64,000 nucleotides of DNA, taken from the NCBI RefSeq assembly GCF_014640675.1, contig NZ_BMHK01000020.1, positions 1-64,000 on the forward strand, in the 5' to 3' direction. The stretch is from Novosphingobium endophyticum. Lineage in GTDB: Bacteria; Pseudomonadota; Alphaproteobacteria; Sphingomonadales; Sphingomonadaceae. Both the position numbers and the translations under genes were made by a program. The notes beneath the pieces were generated by a model, which was not told the DNA's origin, did no database searches, and worked only from the letters and a program-made list of their open reading frames with translations. Position 1 is the first letter of the stretch; each line of letters begins with the position of its first letter. Positions 8,529 to 17,396 of the stretch are shown in pieces.

Positions 8529-9446
8529 ATGAACCTTCCAAACATCAGTACGGTGAATGACCAATGCGCCGAGGCGCTGCGGATCCATGTCGTCATTGCA
8601 ACCTGCGGCCGCAGCGAGTCGGTGCGCAAGCTGGTCCGGCACCTGGAGAAGCAGACACGCCCCGCCGACGGGATTCTGGTCGTCGGAACCTGCGCGGACG
8701 ATGTCGAGGGCGTCGAAAGTACGGGATCGAACACAACCGTCGTCATCGCCCCGCGCGGGCTGTGTTGCCAGCGCAACGCAGCGATCGACCTGATAACGGG
8801 AACGTCGGACATCGTCGTTTTTTTTGACGACGATTTTGTTCCGGCCAACGATTACCTCGAGGCTGTTCAGAAGCTGATGACGGCGCCCCCCGATCTCGCC
8901 GGGCTGACCGGCGCGCTGGTCGACGACGGGATCATGCACGATCCCATAGCGTTCGAACACGCCGTCCACCGCCTGGAGACCGAACGCGAACGTCCGTCGC
9001 AAACCGGCCATCTGCCGAGAAAGGCCCTGTACGGTTGCAACATGGTCATCCGTCTCGATGCGCTCGGCGAGTTGCGTTTCGACGAGAACCTTCCGCTCTA
9101 TGGATGGATGGAGGATGTCGATCTGACGTACCAGCTGGGCCGTCGCGGCAAGCTGATCTGCGCGCCGGAAACCACCGGAATCCATCTGGGCGTGCGGGGC
9201 GGACGGCAGCCGGGAAAACGCCTCGGCTACTCGCAGGTGGCGAACATCGTCTACCTCTATCGCAAGGGAACGATGCAGCCCGACATCGGCTGGCGTCAAC
9301 TGCTGATGAACCTTGCGGCGAACCTGGTAAGGAGCATCGCGCCGGAGCCTCACGTCGACCGGCGCGGGCGACTGACGGGCAACCTGCTGGCGATCGCCGA
9401 CCTGCTGCGCGGACGGCTCGATCCGCGCCGCATCACCTCGCTCTGA
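8529..9446 (+). CDS. family 2 glycosyltransferase
   Basis: A 305-residue GT-A glycosyltransferase. It opens with the nucleotide-binding strand VVIATCGRSE, has the metal-binding DxD as FFDDDFVP near residue 100, and an acceptor-side acidic pair in GWMEDVDLTYQLGRRG near residue 200. No membrane segments are seen, so it would work at the cytoplasmic face. The open frame extends upstream (another ATG lies at 8316 after a GGGG run), but the extra residues look non-coding, so ATG 8529 was chosen. It lies between an acyltransferase and the flippase in the polysaccharide locus. Donor and acceptor are unknown. Confidence 0.8.
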   Translation: MNLPNISTVNDQCAEALRIHVVIATCGRSESVRKLVRHLEKQTRPADGILVVGTCADDVEGVESTGSNTTVVIAPRGLCCQRNAAIDLITGTSDIVVFFDDDFVPANDYLEAVQKLMTAPPDLAGLTGALVDDGIMHDPIAFEHAVHRLETERERPSQTGHLPRKALYGCNMVIRLDALGELRFDENLPLYGWMEDVDLTYQLGRRGKLICAPETTGIHLGVRGGRQPGKRLGYSQVANIVYLYRKGTMQPDIGWRQLLMNLAANLVRSIAPEPHVDRRGRLTGNLLAIADLLRGRLDPRRITSL

Positions 9447-9519
9447 AGCCGCATGGGCGCGCAATGACACCGGCTCTCCCAACCCCGGGCAAATCCGGCC
9501 CGGCAATCCGGAGCCCGGC

Positions 9520-11031
9520 ATGAGTCTGAAACTCGGCATGGTGCGGGGGGTGTTTTCGCTCGCGGGCGCGCGTCTGGCTGCGAACCTGCTGGGGGCGGTC
9601 GCCATCGTGATCCTGGCCCGCCTGCTCACGCCCGAAGACTTCGGAATAGTCGCGATCGCGGGATCGGTCCTCAGCCTCGTCCAGTCATGCACCGAACTGT
9701 CGCTGTCCAACGCGCTTGTTCAGAAGGACAAGGTCGACAAGAGCCACGTCGACACGGTGTGGACAATGGCACTGATTCGATCAGGCGCCCTGTGCCTGCT
9801 TTTCTCCGTCCTGGCATGGCCGCTGTCCGTCCTCTATTCGGTGCCCGAACTGGTCCCCGTCCTGATGATCTCCGGGCTGACCGGCGCGGTGATGGGCCTC
9901 CAGAACCCGCTGATCACGCTCGTAACCAAACAGATGCGCTTCGGGCCGATGGCATTGGTCCAGTTGGGGCACAAGCTCCTGAGCCACGGGGCCGCGATCG
10001 CGCTCGCCCTCGTCTTTTATTCCTATTGGGCGATCATTGCGGGCAATGCGCTGGGCGCTGTCTTCGCGGCGCTGCTTACCTACGTCCTCGTGCCCTATCG
10101 GCCGCGCTTCTCGCTGCTCCACGTCCGGGAGATCTGGTCGTTTTCCGGCTGGATGTTCTTCAAGCAGCTGTGCGAAACGCTCAACTGGCGGGTCGATCAA
10201 CTCATACTCGGCGCGCTGGTCCCCAAGGCGCAGCTCGGCGTCTACGCCATAGCGGACAGCCTCGCCGTGATACCCTCGCGCGAAACGATCCAGCCCATCC
10301 GTCACGCCCTTTTCCCGGGCCTCGCCAATCTCAACGGAGATGCCGTCCGCCTGAAGAATGCCTGCCTGCGCGCCCAGGCGACGCTCGCGATGGTGACGGC
10401 GCCGCTCGGCATCGGGCTGGCCCTCGTCGCGGATCCGGCCGTCAGGATCGCGCTTGGAGAGCAGTGGATCGCCGCCATTCCCTTCGTGCAGATCAGCGCC
10501 GTGTTCTATACCATCAGCATCTTCAGCACCGGCTTGCAGCCGGTCGCGATGGCCATGGGACGAACGCGGATACTCTTTATCCAGCAAGCCATAGTGCTCG
10601 TTCTGAAAGTCCCCCTGATCATCGTCGGCTTCCTCTTCGGCGGACTGCTGGGGGCCGCCCTGGGGCGCTGCCTGTGCGAATTCATTTCGATGGTGCTGGA
10701 GCTGATAGCATCGAAAATTCTGACCGGCGTGTCCGTGACCGCCCAGGCCATCTCCCATATCATCACGCTCATCGGACTCACGGCCATGGCCGGCGGCGTG
10801 TACCTCGCACACAGGTTGCTCGAACGGGCCCAAAGCGGCCATGCTGTCCGGCTGGCCGCCGAAATCGCCGCTGGCGGCACGATCTACGCGGCGGCCGTAG
10901 CGGCCGTCTGGTTCGCCGCGGGGCGGCCGGATGGGCCGGTGAGCGAAATCCTCCAGGTCGCGGGGCGCGCCGGCTCCTCGCTTCGGCAGGTGCTCACCGC
11001 GCGCCAGCCCTCCCGCAGCCTTCATCCCTGA
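9520..11031 (+). CDS. Wzx-type polysaccharide flippase (MOP/PST family)
   Basis: A 503-residue polytopic membrane protein with roughly 12-14 hydrophobic segments. The N-terminal pattern (GARLAANLLGAVAIVILARL then LTPEDFGIVAIAG) is diagnostic of the polysaccharide transporter branch of the MOP superfamily, close to WzxC/Polysacc_synt_3. These proteins flip undecaprenyl-PP-linked oligosaccharides across the inner membrane before polymerisation. It sits 73 bases after a GT2 gene and upstream of further transferases, matching a Wzx/Wzy-dependent assembly system with the polymerase-like gene at 5732. The C-terminal 40 residues are hydrophilic. Confidence 0.85.
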   Translation: MSLKLGMVRGVFSLAGARLAANLLGAVAIVILARLLTPEDFGIVAIAGSVLSLVQSCTELSLSNALVQKDKVDKSHVDTVWTMALIRSGALCLLFSVLAWPLSVLYSVPELVPVLMISGLTGAVMGLQNPLITLVTKQMRFGPMALVQLGHKLLSHGAAIALALVFYSYWAIIAGNALGAVFAALLTYVLVPYRPRFSLLHVREIWSFSGWMFFKQLCETLNWRVDQLILGALVPKAQLGVYAIADSLAVIPSRETIQPIRHALFPGLANLNGDAVRLKNACLRAQATLAMVTAPLGIGLALVADPAVRIALGEQWIAAIPFVQISAVFYTISIFSTGLQPVAMAMGRTRILFIQQAIVLVLKVPLIIVGFLFGGLLGAALGRCLCEFISMVLELIASKILTGVSVTAQAISHIITLIGLTAMAGGVYLAHRLLERAQSGHAVRLAAEIAAGGTIYAAAVAAVWFAAGRPDGPVSEILQVAGRAGSSLRQVLTARQPSRSLHP

Positions 11032-11223
11032 CGCAGAGCAATCGCGTCCGTTCAGCCCGAACGGGGTAGCCCCGCCGCCCCTCCAAGACATTGTAGCTAC
11101 CGCCTAATAGGGGATGGGAGGGGCACCAGCCGCATCCTAAAGTTCGGGACTTGAGGCGCTGGGGAATGGGTTTCGCTGCCCATCGCCCCGCAGCGCGACC
11201 CGGATGAGGCGCGGTTTGACTGG

Positions 11224-12906
11224 ATGAGGATGCAAGGCCTCCGCATTGCAATGGTCCTGCACAGCCCGGTGCATCCCCCCGATTGGTGCGCGCGACTGGC
11301 CGAGCAAATCCGCGCCGAACCGCACCTCGAGCTGGTTGCCCTGCTGCAGCCGCCAGCGCACCTCCGTCGGCGTGCCGGCAGCCAGCTGCTGACGCTGTGG
11401 AACGCCTTAGAGCGAAAACTGGCAGCGAGGCCCAAGCCAGCCGATTTCGCGGCCTATTCCGACGCCACGAAGGATCTTCCCGTGCTGCCGGTCGGAGACA
11501 CGGCGGCGATCGATCAGCTCGGCCTCGACGTGATCCTCGACCTGTCGGGCGCGTTCGGCAGCGATTGCCATGCCGGCCTTGCAGGCCATGGCTGCTGGTT
11601 CCTCGACTGCGTGGATCAGGAACCCGGCTACGCGGGGTTGGCCGCGATCGCTTCGGATGCGCCGGTGACTACGATCTCGCTGTTTGGCAGGGTAGCGGAT
11701 CGGGACGCTTGCGCGGGCATCGCGACCGCATCGCTCAACACGAAGTTCATTGCCGCACGAAACGAACTCTTCATGTGCGAAAAGGCAGTGCCGCTCATCA
11801 TGCGCGCCTTGCGGCGCACTCGCCATTTCGGCTCGCCCGACCGGCTGGACGATCTCGAATTTGCGCGGCCCCGCCCCCCGAAGGTCCCGGAGTTTCTGAA
11901 CTATCTCGTTCATCTGGGCAGAACGGGGTCGCGACGGGCGCTCAACATGGTCCGGGAAAGGATCGGGACGCGGCCCGGCATGTTCTTCCTGAAATCGGAT
12001 GAATGCGCGTGGTCCGATTTCAAACCGGCCGAGGCGCCAGCCCACGTCTCCGACAGGAACGCGTATTTCGCGGACCCGTTCCTCTGGCAGAAGGACGGTT
12101 CGCTGTTCTGTTTTTTCGAGGAATACGATTATCGGACCGCCCGGGGCCATATCAGCGTCGGCAAGTTCAGGCAGGGCGAACTGACCGAGATCCAGCCGGC
12201 GCTGCGCACCGATTATCACCTCTCTTTCCCGTTCCTCTTCCCGCACGCCGGCGAGCTTTACATGATGCCGGAAACATCGGAGCAGCGCCGGATCGAGGTC
12301 TGGAGATGCCGCGATTTCCCGAACCGCTGGGAGCGTTACACGACAGCGCTGGATGGAGTCGTCGCTTCGGATTCCACGCTCAACCTGATCGACGGGACCT
12401 GGTGGCTCTTCACCAATATCTCGAACGATCCGTTCCTGGACATGAACACCGAACTTCACATTTTCAGGGCGGACGGCCCCGGCCTCACGCGGCTGGAACC
12501 GCACGCGGTCAATCCCGTGGTGATGAACGCGCGGGAGGCGAGAAACGCGGGCCGCATACTGGAAATTGACGGAAAACTGTACCGGCCGGCGCAAGATAAC
12601 TCGCACGGCTTCTACGGCTATGGCTTGCGGCTGATGGAAATCCGCCACCTGTCTCTCGACGACTACGAAGAGACACTCGCGCGGGTGATCGCGCCGGACT
12701 TCGAACCCGGCATCATCGGCTGCCATCACCTCGATATTCGTGCCGGCCGCGTCATCATGGACGTGCGCAAGGCGGCCGGCGGCATAGCGGGCCGGACGGC
12801 CGCCGCGAAGTCGGTCAGTCCTGCGAACGAGGCGCTTCTGCGCTCTCGGGGTCCGACCTCGGTGAGCCATCCCTGGCCGGTCCCGGTCGGCAATCGGAGC
12901 AAATGA
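11224..12906 (+). CDS. GINT1-like (glucosamine inositolphosphorylceramide transferase N-domain) protein
   Basis: A 560-residue protein in two parts. Residues 1-210 resemble a formyltransferase-like Rossmann region (GLRIAMVLHSPVHPPDW at the start). Residues about 270-520 look like a five-bladed beta-propeller with repeated blade motifs such as YFADPFLWQKDG, SFPFLFPHAGELYMMPE, DGTWWLFTN and RPAQDNSHGFYGYGL. This is the pattern of the N-terminal domain of plant GINT1, which glycosylates inositol phosphorylceramide; bacterial members occur in polysaccharide loci. The family assignment is by memory of the motif pattern, and the bacterial activity is not known to me. The ATG at 11224 has no strong ribosome site. 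Confidence 0.6.
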   Translation: MRMQGLRIAMVLHSPVHPPDWCARLAEQIRAEPHLELVALLQPPAHLRRRAGSQLLTLWNALERKLAARPKPADFAAYSDATKDLPVLPVGDTAAIDQLGLDVILDLSGAFGSDCHAGLAGHGCWFLDCVDQEPGYAGLAAIASDAPVTTISLFGRVADRDACAGIATASLNTKFIAARNELFMCEKAVPLIMRALRRTRHFGSPDRLDDLEFARPRPPKVPEFLNYLVHLGRTGSRRALNMVRERIGTRPGMFFLKSDECAWSDFKPAEAPAHVSDRNAYFADPFLWQKDGSLFCFFEEYDYRTARGHISVGKFRQGELTEIQPALRTDYHLSFPFLFPHAGELYMMPETSEQRRIEVWRCRDFPNRWERYTTALDGVVASDSTLNLIDGTWWLFTNISNDPFLDMNTELHIFRADGPGLTRLEPHAVNPVVMNAREARNAGRILEIDGKLYRPAQDNSHGFYGYGLRLMEIRHLSLDDYEETLARVIAPDFEPGIIGCHHLDIRAGRVIMDVRKAAGGIAGRTAAAKSVSPANEALLRSRGPTSVSHPWPVPVGNRSK

Positions 12907-12910
12907 ACGG

Positions 12911-14146
12911 ATGACCGCGATCGATGAAGTAGTCGTTATCAATGACTTCGCCAGTGCGCGGGGCGGTGCGACGATGGTCGCGCTGCAGGCGGTGCATCAA
13001 TACCGCCGCTTGGGTTATCGGGTCACTTACATCTGCGGGGATTCCCCGACCGCCGAACTGAATGCGCTCGGCGTTGCGCAAGTGGGGCTGAATTCGTCCG
13101 CCCTGCTCGAGCTGCCCGCCGGGCAGGCATTCGCGCAAGGGCTGCACAATCGCCAGACCGAAGACGTCATCGGGCAGTGGATCCGTGAGAACGACACGCC
13201 GCGCACCGTATACCACCTGCACAACTGGTCGCAGATCCTCTCGCCTTCCGTCTTTCGCGCGCTGCGCAAGGTGGAGGACCGGCTGATCGTCACCTGCCAT
13301 GACTTCTTCAACATCTGCCCCAACGGGGGCTTCTCACACTTCCGGAGTTCGACACCCTGCAGCTATCGCTCGCTTTCCGCGCAGTGTCTGCTGAGCCAGT
13401 GCGATCGTCGCAACCCCGCCAGGAAATACTGGAGGGCCTTGCGCCATATGCACCTGAACGGCCTCGCCCGGTTCGGCAAGAGCCGCAGCACGTTCACGTT
13501 CCTGCACACGCGCATGCAGGAAAAGTTCGTGAACAGTGGGTTTGCCGCAAACGACCTCGTCTCCATCCCCAATCCGGCTGAAGCCTGGACCGATGACAGG
13601 ATCGAGGCAGAGCGCAACGAGGGCTTCCTGTTTGTGGGCCGCCTCGGCCGGGACAAGGGAGCCGATCTCGCGATCGATGCCGCGCGCGCGACAGGCCAGA
13701 AGATGACGCTGGTGGGCATCGGAGACCTCGTGCCGAACGGTTCCGCCGAAGAAACCGGGGTAGAAGTCACCGGATGGAAAGGCCGATCCGAAATAGCGGA
13801 AATAGCCAGACGCGCCCGCGCGGTCGTCGTGCCCAGCAGGGTGACCGAACCCTTCGGGCTGGTCATACTCGAGGCCGCGATGAGCGGGCTTCCGGTAATC
13901 GTATCGTCCCACGCCTATCTGGCCGGCGACGTCGTGCAAATGGGGTTTGGAGACACCTTCGACATCGCGCATCCCGGTCATCTCGCGGAGGTCATCGGCG
14001 CGTTCGCTGCCGACGATGAGCGGATCGAACGCATGAGCCGCGCGGGATTCGCAAATGCCCACTCGCTCTGCAACACTCCGGAGAGCTGGATTTCAAACTT
14101 CATCCGGATATTCGAGGCAAAGCTGGCACAATCGGTCGCCGCGTAG
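12911..14146 (+). CDS. GT4-type glycosyltransferase (GT-B)
   Basis: A 411-residue GT-B glycosyltransferase. The N-terminal domain starts with VVVINDFASARGGATMVAL, the acceptor-side glycine loop. The C-terminal domain has FLFVGRLGRDKGADLAID near residue 245 and the donor-binding E-x7-E motif (EPFGLVILEAAMSGLPVI) near residues 315-330. Several cysteines lie at residues 137-170, which is not universal for the family. It starts 5 bases after the GINT1-like gene, so the two form a tight unit. It would add one sugar from a nucleotide donor at the cytoplasmic face; which sugar is not visible. Confidence 0.85.
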   Translation: MTAIDEVVVINDFASARGGATMVALQAVHQYRRLGYRVTYICGDSPTAELNALGVAQVGLNSSALLELPAGQAFAQGLHNRQTEDVIGQWIRENDTPRTVYHLHNWSQILSPSVFRALRKVEDRLIVTCHDFFNICPNGGFSHFRSSTPCSYRSLSAQCLLSQCDRRNPARKYWRALRHMHLNGLARFGKSRSTFTFLHTRMQEKFVNSGFAANDLVSIPNPAEAWTDDRIEAERNEGFLFVGRLGRDKGADLAIDAARATGQKMTLVGIGDLVPNGSAEETGVEVTGWKGRSEIAEIARRARAVVVPSRVTEPFGLVILEAAMSGLPVIVSSHAYLAGDVVQMGFGDTFDIAHPGHLAEVIGAFAADDERIERMSRAGFANAHSLCNTPESWISNFIRIFEAKLAQSVAA

Positions 14147-14210
14147 GGAGGGGCGTCTTGGTCAACCCACCGCCGAATTCGAAGACCGAGACCTCCCGGA
14201 ACCTGCCACC

Positions 14211-15314
14211 ATGAGCGAGCGCGTCGATGCCGTCGTCGTAGGCGCGGGAGTCGTGGGCCTGGCCGTCGCCCGCGCTCTGGCGCGAAAAGGGCGCGCCCCG
14301 CTTGTTCTCGATCGCGAGACGCGTTTCGGATCCTGGACCAGCAGCCGCAACTCCGAAGTCATCCACGCGGGCATCTACTATCCGCGCGGCTCCCTGAAGG
14401 CATCGCTCTGCGTCGCCGGCAAGGAGCGGCTATACGCCTTCTGCAGCCAGCGAGGCGTGCCCCACAGGCGCATCGGCAAGGTCATTTTCGCACACGACGA
14501 AAGCCAGCTGGCAGACCTCGAAGCCATCCGGCGCAACGGCGAAGATGCCGGGGTGACCGATCTCGTGGCGCTGGATCGCACGGAAGCGCGAAAGCTCGAA
14601 CCCGAGCTGGCCTGTGCCGGCGCGCTGTTATCCCCATCGACCGGAATCGTCGACAGCCATGCCTTCATGCTGGCGCTGCTCGGCGAGGCCGAGGCGCACG
14701 ATGCGATGCTGGTCACGGCGAGCCGGGTCGACCGGATCGTCCGTAAGGGCGGCCTCTACCACGTCTGGACGGACACAGGCGAAACAGCCGTGATCTCGAC
14801 GCCAGTTCTTGTCAATGCGGCGGGCCTGGCCGCACAGGAAATCGCGCTTGCGACCGAGGGGCTGGACCCTGCGCACGTTCCGCCGATCCACTATGCACGC
14901 GGCGCCTACTTCACCTATTCGGGCAAGGTTCCGTTCTCGCATCTCATATACCCTGTGCCCGAACCGGGTGGCCTCGGCACGCACCTGACGTTCGATCTTC
15001 AGGGTCAGGCCCGCTTCGGTCCCGACGTCGAGTGGATCGACGCGGTGGACTATGCCGTCGATCCTTACCGCAAGGCAAAGTTCGCCGCGGCGGCGAAGCG
15101 GATCTGGCCGGCGCTCGACCCCGACAGGCTGCAACCCGGTTATGCAGGTGTGCGCCCCAAGCTCTCCGGCCCCGGCGAGCCGCCGGCCGACTTCGTGATC
15201 TCAGGCCCCGTGGACCACGGATGCGAGGGGCTGGTCAACCTCTTCGGAATCGAAAGCCCGGGCCTTACGGCGTCCCTGTCGATCGCCGAGGCAGTGGTGG
15301 GGAAACTCACGTAA
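14211..15314 (+). CDS. LhgO-like FAD-dependent oxidoreductase
   Basis: A 367-residue protein of the DAO/L-2-hydroxyglutarate oxidase family. It has the FAD dinucleotide-binding motif VVGAGVVGLAVARALA at the N-terminus, the SSRNSEVIHAGIYYP segment at residues 45-60, and the C-terminal VNLFGIESPGLTASLSIA segment that is characteristic of LhgO. The known family reaction is oxidation of L-2-hydroxyglutarate to 2-oxoglutarate with electrons passed to the quinone pool. Here it lies inside a polysaccharide locus between a GT4 and a GT2 gene, so a sugar or hydroxy-acid substituent substrate is possible. The ATG at 14211 was chosen because the FAD motif follows directly; the longer frame starts in the previous gene. 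Confidence 0.8.
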   Translation: MSERVDAVVVGAGVVGLAVARALARKGRAPLVLDRETRFGSWTSSRNSEVIHAGIYYPRGSLKASLCVAGKERLYAFCSQRGVPHRRIGKVIFAHDESQLADLEAIRRNGEDAGVTDLVALDRTEARKLEPELACAGALLSPSTGIVDSHAFMLALLGEAEAHDAMLVTASRVDRIVRKGGLYHVWTDTGETAVISTPVLVNAAGLAAQEIALATEGLDPAHVPPIHYARGAYFTYSGKVPFSHLIYPVPEPGGLGTHLTFDLQGQARFGPDVEWIDAVDYAVDPYRKAKFAAAAKRIWPALDPDRLQPGYAGVRPKLSGPGEPPADFVISGPVDHGCEGLVNLFGIESPGLTASLSIAEAVVGKLT

Positions 15315-15561
15315 GGCACGGTCGCTTCCTCGTCGAATCCGGGCGCCAGGTGCACGTCTCCGGCAAGATCCAGTCAACACGCGATATCGTTGCCCTTTCG
15401 GATTATGATTCTGCCCGTTCGGTCTAACCACAGTGCGTGTCTTCAGCATTACGTGAGATATGGCACCATGAGCGCAGATTGGCGTTGAATTTCCATGGAT
15501 TTTTCTGAGCGCTCCACGGAAACCGATATGTCAGAGTTTTTACGACAGATGCGGAATCATC

Positions 15562-16518
15562 ATGAGAAGTCAAACAGAATTAGTTACACTGGCCCTGCCC
15601 GTATTTAACGGATCAAATTACATAGCCAATGCGATTGAATCTGTTCTTGACCAGACACTCGCGGACTTCCGCCTCATCGTAACCGACAATGCCTCCGATG
15701 ACGACACCGTGGACATAGTTTCGTCCTACGCGCGTCAGGACGACCGGATCACCCTGATAAGGAACCGGACAAATGTCGGAGCCGCGGCGAACTACAACCT
15801 GGGCTTCACCTACGGCTCGGGAGGATACTTCAAGTGGTGCGCGCACGACGACCATCTCAGCCCGAACTACCTGGAAGCCTGCGTGAACATGCTGGAGGCT
15901 AATCCGGATGCGGCCGTCGCCTACGGCCTGACCTCGCAGATCACGCCCACGAACGAACTGCTTCCGGTTCCCTCGGAAGAAACCCCGTCGATCGACAGCG
16001 ACGACGCGACGCGGCGCTTCAGGCAGGTGATCGCCCTGGCCAAGACCTGCTTCCCGATATTCGGCGTCTTCCGCCGCGACCTTCTGGCGCGCTCGACCCT
16101 CCATCGGCCCTACTACGGCTCGGACCGGGCTCTGCTGGCCGAGATGGCGATCCTCGGCAAGTTCCTGCGTGTCGAGGAAGCCGTCTTCTACAACCGCGAG
16201 CACGAAGAGCGTTCCATCAACATCGACGACAAGCTCCAGCGCAGTGCCTGGCAGACCGGCCGCAAAAGCCGGGGCGCGGCGGCCGAACACATTCGGCTGG
16301 CGGCTCACCTCTTCGAGATCGCATCGCGGCACGGCGATGTTGTCGCCCCCTACAAGCTATGGGGCGGACTGATCCGCAGGAGCATGACCCCCATCGAACT
16401 GGGGCGCTATTTCCTCGAACTGACAAGCATGATTTCCCCGAAGATGGCGCAGTCCATCAAGGGCAGTTTCGTCGGGCGAACCGGATCACCCCAAGTCAAT
16501 CAGGCGGCGTTCAAATGA
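15562..16518 (+). CDS. family 2 glycosyltransferase
   Basis: A 318-residue GT-A transferase. It has the start LVTLALPVFNGSNYIANAIE, the NDP-sugar binding DNASDDDTVDI near residue 40, and a DxD-type motif in KWCAHDDHLSP near residue 95. It follows an AT-richer 250-base gap (15315-15561) that may hold an internal promoter, so a new transcription unit could start here. The stop overlaps the ATG of rfbF (ATGA at 16515), indicating coupling with CDP-sugar synthesis; the donor could therefore be the CDP-linked sugar made by the next genes. That link is inference. Confidence 0.85.
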   Translation: MRSQTELVTLALPVFNGSNYIANAIESVLDQTLADFRLIVTDNASDDDTVDIVSSYARQDDRITLIRNRTNVGAAANYNLGFTYGSGGYFKWCAHDDHLSPNYLEACVNMLEANPDAAVAYGLTSQITPTNELLPVPSEETPSIDSDDATRRFRQVIALAKTCFPIFGVFRRDLLARSTLHRPYYGSDRALLAEMAILGKFLRVEEAVFYNREHEERSINIDDKLQRSAWQTGRKSRGAAAEHIRLAAHLFEIASRHGDVVAPYKLWGGLIRRSMTPIELGRYFLELTSMISPKMAQSIKGSFVGRTGSPQVNQAAFK

Positions 16519-17396
16519 CCATTCAGGATTTTTCGAAAGTGAGAGTCGGCATCCTGGCCGGCGGCCTCGGCTCGCGACTGTCGGAAGAGACCGAAACCCG
16601 GCCCAAGCCCATGGTGGAGATCGGCGGCATGCCGATCCTCTGGCACATCATGAAAATCTATGCGCACCATGGTTTCAACGATTTCAGCGTCGCCCTTGGC
16701 TACAAGGGCGAGTTCATCAAGCGCTGGTTCCACGATCATTTCGCCGTGTCGGGTTCGGTGTCGATCAGCACGCGTTCAGGCGAGGTTGTCCGGCACTCGC
16801 CCGAGCAGGCGCCGAACTGGAACGTCGACCTCGTCGAGACGGGGATGAAGGCCGGCACGGGCGGGCGTATCAGGAAACTTGCGCCCTGGCTCGGCGACAA
16901 CACCATGATGGTGACATGGGGGGACGGCGTCGCGGACATCGACCTTCGCGCGCTACTCGCCTTTCACAGGTCGCACGGGCGCCTGGCGACCCTGACCGCC
17001 GTCCGCCCTCCCGCCCGCTACGGCCACCTGGAGTTCGACGGAGACCTGATCACGAACTTCGCCGAAAAACCGCAGATCGGCGAGGGCTGGATCAACGGCG
17101 CCTTCTTCGTGCTCGAGCCCGGCGTGATGGACTACATCGAGGAAGAGGAGGAGATGTTCGAACATCGCCCGCTTTCGCGCCTCGCCGAGGACGGCCAGCT
17201 CATGGCCTATCGGCACACCTCCTTCTGGCAGTGCATGGACACCATGCGCGAAAAGCAGCTTCTCAACGATTACTGGAACTCCGGCAAGGCGCCCTGGAAA
17301 ATCTGGAAGGACAATGAGCATGAAGATCCTGCTGACTGGGCACCTCGGGTACATCGGAACGGTACTCGCGCCGCGCTTGCTTGCGCGCGGTCATGA
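16515..17396 (+). CDS. rfbF: glucose-1-phosphate cytidylyltransferase
   Basis: This enzyme joins glucose-1-phosphate and CTP to give CDP-glucose, the entry point to CDP-linked deoxy and branched sugars. The N-terminus has the nucleotidyltransferase signature GILAGGLGSRLSEET with the RPKPMVEIGG lysine motif; MVTWGDGVADID supplies the metal-binding Asp; KPQIGEGWINGAFFV and FWQCMDTMREK are typical of RfbF. The family usually ends soon after the GKAPWKIW segment. Here the frame runs about 27 residues further and overlaps the next gene by 83 bases. Translation probably couples to the upstream GT2 through the ATGA overlap. Confidence 0.92.
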   Translation: MTIQDFSKVRVGILAGGLGSRLSEETETRPKPMVEIGGMPILWHIMKIYAHHGFNDFSVALGYKGEFIKRWFHDHFAVSGSVSISTRSGEVVRHSPEQAPNWNVDLVETGMKAGTGGRIRKLAPWLGDNTMMVTWGDGVADIDLRALLAFHRSHGRLATLTAVRPPARYGHLEFDGDLITNFAEKPQIGEGWINGAFFVLEPGVMDYIEEEEEMFEHRPLSRLAEDGQLMAYRHTSFWQCMDTMREKQLLNDYWNSGKAPWKIWKDNEHEDPADWAPRVHRNGTRAALACARS

